This document shows, one piece after another, positions 59,478-64,000 of a stretch of DNA of 64,000 nt; positions within the stretch are counted from its first letter, which is position 1; every line of letters starts with the position of its first letter. The notes beneath the pieces are model-generated. The model did not search any database. It was given only the letters and a program-made list of their open reading frames with translations, and was not told the origin of the DNA. The stretch comes from Shewanella marina JCM 15074 (GTDB taxonomy: Bacteria; Pseudomonadota; Gammaproteobacteria; Enterobacterales; Shewanellaceae). The position numbers and the translations under genes were made by a program. The stretch spans positions 1 to 64,000 of the forward strand of contig NZ_BALM01000009.1 in the NCBI RefSeq assembly GCF_000614975.1, given 5' to 3'.

Positions 59478-60422
59478 TTATTTGCCTCTGCTCACACCAC
59501 GACTGGTGCGGCTAGATGAGTTACGAAAACTGCTTTCTTTGGCATAGTTAGAGCGAAATTTACTGTTGCTTGTCGCATTAGGTTTTGGGTTACTCATACT
59601 TTGGCGTGACAAACTGGTTGACCCCGTGCGTTGCTTTGCATAAGGACTTGCAAAAGGCTTGCCCATATTCTTATAAGTTTTGCTGGTTTGCTGATAAACC
59701 TTATTTTGCGCTTTGGCTTGTTTGGGCGAAGTATAGCGATAGCGTCCTACATCGTTGTAGTAGCTGTAATTACGACGTTTAGACCAATTATCATAATAAA
59801 TTGGCCGATGGAATAGGTTAGAAAACATGGAGTACATGCCATACCAAGCCCAGAATGACATACCACTACTATTAGTTTGCCATTGGCCATAAGTTGGATT
59901 ACCGACTAACTGGCTACCTGCACCAAAATCTTCAGCACTGTTGGCTAATTGTTCTGCTTGCTTACTAATGGCGTTTACTCGAGCAAGACTACCTTGAGAC
60001 ATATCGGCAATCACGTTGACGGGATCGGATAACATATCGTTAAATTGCGCTGGATCCGCCGCTTGGTAGATATTTTCAACTTCGCTTAATTGCTGATCTA
60101 AATCGACAAAATTACTGGCGTTGTAGCTTTGCTGTAATCGCTGTTGCAGGGCTTCAATAAGTGGGCCTGTTGGTGAGGCATCCAATGCTAATTGCTGTGC
60201 TAATGGTGCTAGTTGTGGCTGCTGGCTAGCAAGGTTATCGGCATATTGTTTGAGGATATAACCATTTTGCAATTTATTTTGGGACAATACTTGGGTTAAA
60301 TTAGTTAATCGTTGCTGCGCTAATTGTTGGTATTTTTCAATTTGTTGGGGGCGATCATCTCCACAACCTGAAAGTGCTAGGCTTAATATCAGCGTGACTG
60401 CGCAGATAATAAATTTAGTCAT
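59478..60422 (-). CDS. Lipoprotein of unknown function in the yjf-type cluster
   Basis: This 314-residue protein has a signal peptide with lipobox LALSGC, a Gln-rich helical region (about 30-165, YQQLAQQRLTNLTQVLSQ), a Trp/Tyr-rich patch (about 190-225, FWAWYGMYSMFSNLFHRPIYY) and a disordered basic Ser/Arg/Lys tail. No family was recognised. It starts a leftward unit with the DUF350 and spermidine-synthase-like genes, 16 bases before the DUF350 start, and is likely an envelope component of that module. Confidence 0.75.
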   Translation of the reverse strand: MTKFIICAVTLILSLALSGCGDDRPQQIEKYQQLAQQRLTNLTQVLSQNKLQNGYILKQYADNLASQQPQLAPLAQQLALDASPTGPLIEALQQRLQQSYNASNFVDLDQQLSEVENIYQAADPAQFNDMLSDPVNVIADMSQGSLARVNAISKQAEQLANSAEDFGAGSQLVGNPTYGQWQTNSSGMSFWAWYGMYSMFSNLFHRPIYYDNWSKRRNYSYYNDVGRYRYTSPKQAKAQNKVYQQTSKTYKNMGKPFASPYAKQRTGSTSLSRQSMSNPKPNATSNSKFRSNYAKESSFRNSSSRTSRGVSRGK

Positions 60423-60677
60423 ACTTACTCCAGTGTTGAGCAGGTAATATAAAGCAATAAAAATATTGTTTAATGAGTCTCTCGCTTAATTTGTTAGAGG
60501 TATTTTGCTGCAAAATTATTCAGGCAGCATTAAATTAAGCCTAACCTGTCAATGTAATGATGTTATTTTGTTATAAATATGTACAGCAACTATTGTGCTT
60601 ATTGGTTAATATTTAGCAAGTTAAATTATTATTTGAGTCAAAAAAGCTGCGTTAAGCCATTGAACATCAGAGGTGTT

Positions 60678-63542
60678 ATGTCCATGGGGCAAGAGTGTAA
60701 TAAATTATTTTCAGATGAAATGAATACGACCGCTACACAATATTGGCAGCAGCTGCAACAGGTATGGCCTCAAAGTGAGCACTTACTTGAATCGCAACAA
60801 TCTTCATTAAAATGGGTGTTTGGCTTAAGTGATTTTGTCGCCACTCAATTAATTCGTCATCCGCATTGGATTGAGTGGTTATTTGCTGGCGCACTAGAAC
60901 ACGTAGATAGGGCACTGTTTTTTCAAGATTTGAAAGCCAAATTAGCGACAGTTACTGATGAAGAGCAAGTTAAGCGAATTTTACGAGATTACCGCAATAA
61001 GCAATTAGTTTGTTTAGCATGGCGAGAGTTTAGTGGTCGAGTATCGACTGAAGCATCGTTATTAGATATCTCTGCATTGGCAGAAGCGTTAATCATCAGT
61101 GCTAGAGATTGGCTTTATCAGCAATTATGCCAACAACTCGGTACGCCAACAGACCGCAAAGGAAATCCGCAACCATTATTAATTTTGGGGATGGGTAAAT
61201 TAGGTGGTCGAGAGCTCAATTTTTCCTCTGATATTGATCTGATTTTTACCTTTCCAGAACACGGTGAAACCCAAGGTGGGCGTCGCAGTCTCGAAAATCA
61301 GCAATTCTTTATCCGTATGGGGCAACGGTTAGTCAACTTATTGGATCAGCATACCGTCGATGGTTTTGTCTATCGAGTTGATATGCGTTTGCGTCCTTAT
61401 GGCGATAGCGGCCCATTAGTGGTTAGTTTTAATGGTTTAGAAGATTATTACCAGCAGCAAGGGCGTGATTGGGAACGCTATGCGATGGTGAAGGCACGTA
61501 TTCTAGGTGAAGAAATTGGCTACAACGAAGCATTAAAAGATATGCTAAGGCCGTTTATTTATCGACGCTATATTGATTTTTCAGCGATTGATGCCTTACG
61601 TAAAATGAAGCTACTGATCGCTCAAGAAGTTAGACGACGTAAGTTGGTTGATAACATTAAGTTAGGTGCAGGTGGCATTCGTGAAGTCGAGTTTGTGGTG
61701 CAAAGCTTTCAGCTAATCCGTGGTGGTCGTGAGCGCGCTTTAAGAGAGCAAAGCTTGTTTGCTGCATTACAAACCTTAGTGGATATTGGTCAAATTGATT
61801 ATAAATCGGCTGCTGATTTAAAACATAACTACTGTTTTTTACGTCGGCTAGAGAACTGTTTACAGGCGATTGATGATAAACAAACGCAAACATTACCGAA
61901 TAATTCACTTGATTGGCAACGCCTCGCAGTGATGTTCGACATTGCTGATATTGAGCAATTTAAGCAACAGATTAGTCAAGTAATGGCTCAGAATCATGTG
62001 CAATTTCAAGAAACCATTGGTGGTGAAGAATCGCTTGATAATAAGCATGATGATTTAGCACAGTTATGGTTTGCCTTTGATGATGAAGATGGGCTGAGTA
62101 TTGTAAAGCAATACAACGCTAACGAATCATTATGGCATGCGGTTAAAGATTGGCGCGTGCATTTACGGCAACGTACCATTGGCCCTCGAGGGCGCGATAA
62201 AATTGATAAATTAATGCCAACCTTATTATCTGAGGTGAGCCAACATCGCACTCCATACAAAGCATTTTCCTCTATTTTAAAAGTGCTTGATAAGATTTTA
62301 ACTCGAACAACTTATTTAGAGCTATTGTGTGAAAACCCTGGGGCAAGACAGCAACTGGTGAGTTTATGCAGCGTCAGCCCATGGATTGCGACGCAATTAG
62401 CACGTTTCCCTATGTTGCTCGATGAGTTGATCGATCCATCTCATCTCTACGACACCACCTCTTTAGATGACTACCCAAGTGAGTTGAGACAATATTTACT
62501 GCGTATTCCTGAAGATGATGTTGAGCAACAGATGGAAGGCTTACGTCAATTTAAGTTGTCACAACAATTAAAAATTGCCGCTGCGGATGTCACTGGTGTC
62601 TTACCTATTATGCAAGTGAGTGATCACTTAACTTTCTTGGCTGAAGCGATTATTGAGCAAGTGATTAATCAAGCATGGCAACATGTCAGCAAACGGCATG
62701 GAGTTCCTCCCTATTTAGAAGGCGATCAAAAAGGATTTGCCGTTATCGCTTACGGTAAAGCGGGGGGATTAGAACTGGGGTATGGCTCTGATTTAGATCT
62801 GGTGTTTTTGCATAACAGTCAAAGCAATGTGCAAACCAATGGCGAGCGTCCAATTGAAACTGGTCATTTTTATCTTAAGTTAGCACAACGTATCTTACAT
62901 CTATTTTCAACTCGGACAGTGTCGGGTGAGTTATATGAAGTGGATATGCGCTTGCGTCCGTCAGGTTCATCTGGCTTGATGGTAAGCGAGATTAATCGCT
63001 TTGATGAGTATCAGCGTGTTGAAGCGTGGACATGGGAACATCAAGCTTTAGTGCGGGCTCGTATGGTGTTTGGCGATAATGCACTGGCGACTAAGTTTAA
63101 TGACACTCGTGATCAGGTATTATGCCAGCATCGTGATAATGCAGAGCTAAAACAAACTGTGCATGAGATGCGGCTCAAAATGCGTCAGCATTTATTAAAA
63201 GCCAATAGTGAGTTTTTTGATTTGAAACAGGGTGTTGGTGGTATCACCGATATCGAATTCATCGTGCAATATATGGTGCTTGCTCATGCAGAGCAGTACC
63301 ATGAATTAACCACTTGGTCAGATAATGTGCGAATTTTGGCGCAACTGGCTGAGCTCGAATTATTACCAATGCAACAGGCACAATTACTCACACAAGCTTA
63401 CTGTTTTTTAAGAGATGAGAGCCATCGCTTAACATTAAAAGATAAGCCTACGTTAGTCGCTATTGATGATCCTAAAACTCAGGCGTATGCGGTACCTGTA
63501 AAACAGATTTATCAACAAGTGTTTGATTTGACCTCAATATAA
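60678..63542 (+). CDS. glnE: Bifunctional glutamine synthetase adenylyltransferase/deadenylase GlnE
   Basis: GlnE adds AMP to and removes it from glutamine synthetase in response to PII and glutamine. Both nucleotidyltransferase domains are present: [20 protein letters not shown] near residue 175 and [20 protein letters not shown] near 690, each with the DxD pair. The PII-uridylyl/GlnE hinge domain lies between and after them ([22 protein letters not shown]). ATG 60678 with AGAGGTG upstream gives 954 residues, close to 946 in E. coli; a start at 60579 is open but unsupported. A hairpin follows. Confidence 0.96.
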   Translation: MSMGQECNKLFSDEMNTTATQYWQQLQQVWPQSEHLLESQQSSLKWVFGLSDFVATQLIRHPHWIEWLFAGALEHVDRALFFQDLKAKLATVTDEEQVKRILRDYRNKQLVCLAWREFSGRVSTEASLLDISALAEALIISARDWLYQQLCQQLGTPTDRKGNPQPLLILGMGKLGGRELNFSSDIDLIFTFPEHGETQGGRRSLENQQFFIRMGQRLVNLLDQHTVDGFVYRVDMRLRPYGDSGPLVVSFNGLEDYYQQQGRDWERYAMVKARILGEEIGYNEALKDMLRPFIYRRYIDFSAIDALRKMKLLIAQEVRRRKLVDNIKLGAGGIREVEFVVQSFQLIRGGRERALREQSLFAALQTLVDIGQIDYKSAADLKHNYCFLRRLENCLQAIDDKQTQTLPNNSLDWQRLAVMFDIADIEQFKQQISQVMAQNHVQFQETIGGEESLDNKHDDLAQLWFAFDDEDGLSIVKQYNANESLWHAVKDWRVHLRQRTIGPRGRDKIDKLMPTLLSEVSQHRTPYKAFSSILKVLDKILTRTTYLELLCENPGARQQLVSLCSVSPWIATQLARFPMLLDELIDPSHLYDTTSLDDYPSELRQYLLRIPEDDVEQQMEGLRQFKLSQQLKIAAADVTGVLPIMQVSDHLTFLAEAIIEQVINQAWQHVSKRHGVPPYLEGDQKGFAVIAYGKAGGLELGYGSDLDLVFLHNSQSNVQTNGERPIETGHFYLKLAQRILHLFSTRTVSGELYEVDMRLRPSGSSGLMVSEINRFDEYQRVEAWTWEHQALVRARMVFGDNALATKFNDTRDQVLCQHRDNAELKQTVHEMRLKMRQHLLKANSEFFDLKQGVGGITDIEFIVQYMVLAHAEQYHELTTWSDNVRILAQLAELELLPMQQAQLLTQAYCFLRDESHRLTLKDKPTLVAIDDPKTQAYAVPVKQIYQQVFDLTSI

Positions 63543-63550
63543 TGTTGCAG

Positions 63551-63578
63551 ATAAAACCGCTCTAGCGGGCGGTTTTAT
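63551..63578 (+). terminator. Terminator after glnE
   Basis: The stem ataaaaccgc / gcggttttat has an eight-base loop and a following AT-rich stretch. Confidence 0.75.
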
Positions 63579-63614
63579 CTATCTTAATCTACTGTATTAT
63601 CTATCTTAATCTAC
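63575..63614. repeat. Short tandem direct repeat
   Basis: ttatctatcttaatctac occurs at 63575-63592 and again at 63597-63614, a 22-base period, between glnE and the acetyltransferase gene. It may be a slipped duplication or a pair of binding sites. Confidence 0.6.
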
Positions 63615-63663
63615 GGTTTTAGATATACTTTGCTTATCTTTATATCATGATTTATATGACATT

Positions 63664-64000
63664 ATGCAAACCCTTCAGCAGATAGATGATTGCTCAATGA
63701 CGACGGTGACGCCGAGCAATTTACCCCAATTATTGAACCTGTCATTGGCACCTTCACAACAGGGTTTTATTGAAACCATTAGCGATTGTTTAGCTGAGGC
63801 TAAGCAAGATCCTCGTTTTGTGCCAGTGGCACTGTATTATCAACAAGAGTTAGCAGGCTTTGCCATGTTTGGTGAGTTTTTTGAACCATTACAGCGGGTT
63901 TGGTTTGATCGATTCTTGATTGATATTAGTTTTCAAGGGCAAGGATTGGGTAAACGCTTTGCCACGCTAGTCATGACGTATTTGTATCAGCATTATCATG
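63664..64000 (+). CDS. GNAT acetyltransferase (partial, runs off window), possibly polyamine-type
   Basis: The frame starts at ATG 63664 (MQTLQQIDDCSMTT) and is open to the window end, 112 codons. The pattern SLAPSQQGFIETISDCLAEA, then FVPVALYYQQELAGFAMFGEF, and RFLIDISFQGQGLGKRFATLVM matches the GNAT fold, with QGQGLGK as the acetyl-CoA loop. The spacing resembles spermine/spermidine acetyltransferases of the BltD type, but the substrate cannot be fixed from this part. No strong ribosome-binding site is seen; ATG 63697 is an alternative start. Confidence 0.75.
   Translation, partial: MQTLQQIDDCSMTTVTPSNLPQLLNLSLAPSQQGFIETISDCLAEAKQDPRFVPVALYYQQELAGFAMFGEFFEPLQRVWFDRFLIDISFQGQGLGKRFATLVMTYLYQHYH

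Overview
The window is a stretch of chromosome from a low-GC, AT-rich gammaproteobacterium, almost certainly a Shewanella. The gene order tsaE-amiB-mutL-miaA-hfq-hflX-hflK-hflC / petABC / sspAB / pabA-argD(astC)-astA-astD / crp / prkB-yheU-yheT / yheS-yheV / glnE, the 211-residue CRP and the PutA without a DNA-binding domain all fit that genus. Genus assignment is by remembered synteny and protein similarity, not by a search.

Layout. 1-426: intergenic, with the start of a possible leftward gene and a palindromic repeat. 427-9363: a helical protein of unknown function, then a rightward block for tRNA modification (tsaE, miaA), cell separation (amiB), mismatch repair (mutL), RNA chaperoning (hfq), ribosome rescue (hflX) and the FtsH-associated hflKC pair. 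9841-13542: cytochrome bc1 (petABC) and the stringent starvation pair sspAB. 13678-23080: pabA, an S9 peptidase lipoprotein, an HDOD protein and the arginine succinyltransferase genes astC-astA-astD with a DUF1338 enzyme. 23113-23427: a MITE-like repeat. 23427-26547: a leftward PhoPQ-like two-component system with a PepSY protein, then crp. 26899-36636: a Sel1-like protein, prkB-yheU-yheT, a Tat-signal protein with a GMC oxidoreductase, yheS, yheV and dbpA. 36706-44181: rhlE, cydDC, a NifX-like protein and a TerC/CBS/CorC membrane protein. 44468-53758: a DUF5666 lipoprotein, putA, an SH3 protein, Pit plus its PhoU-like partner, and a CYTH-CHAD triphosphatase. 53746-60422: a leftward cluster related to E. 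coli yjfIJKL. 60678-64000: glnE and the start of an acetyltransferase gene.

The most interesting system is the 53.7-60.4 kb cluster: DUF2170 (YjfI), a PspA/IM30 homologue (YjfJ), DUF2491 (YjfK), a small protein that looks like two tandem ribbon-helix-helix units, a voltage-gated-type K+ channel, a double DUF350 membrane protein, a membrane-anchored spermidine-synthase-like enzyme and a lipoprotein. Two identical 13-bp palindromes sit exactly where repressor operators would be at the yjfI promoter, one on the -35 and one just after the predicted start. I propose a membrane-stress / polyamine / ion-flux module, possibly controlled by its own small protein.

A second feature is the number of broken genes. 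mutL, an S9 peptidase, a response regulator, crp, cydC, the TerC/CorC gene and the spermidine-synthase-like gene each have a one-base frameshift in a short homopolymer, and astD has one in-frame stop. In each case one base change restores a full-length protein. So many breaks in core genes in 64 kb, nearly all one-base deletions in homopolymers, point to sequencing or assembly error more than true decay, though a defective mutL would itself raise frameshift rates.

Regulatory sites seen include a perfect FNR/EtrA-type box before cydDC, a good CRP-type box before the TerC/CorC gene, an FNR/CRP-like box before the DUF5666 gene, and paired repeats on either side of putA. No tRNA, rRNA, CRISPR array, prophage or complete transposase gene was seen.
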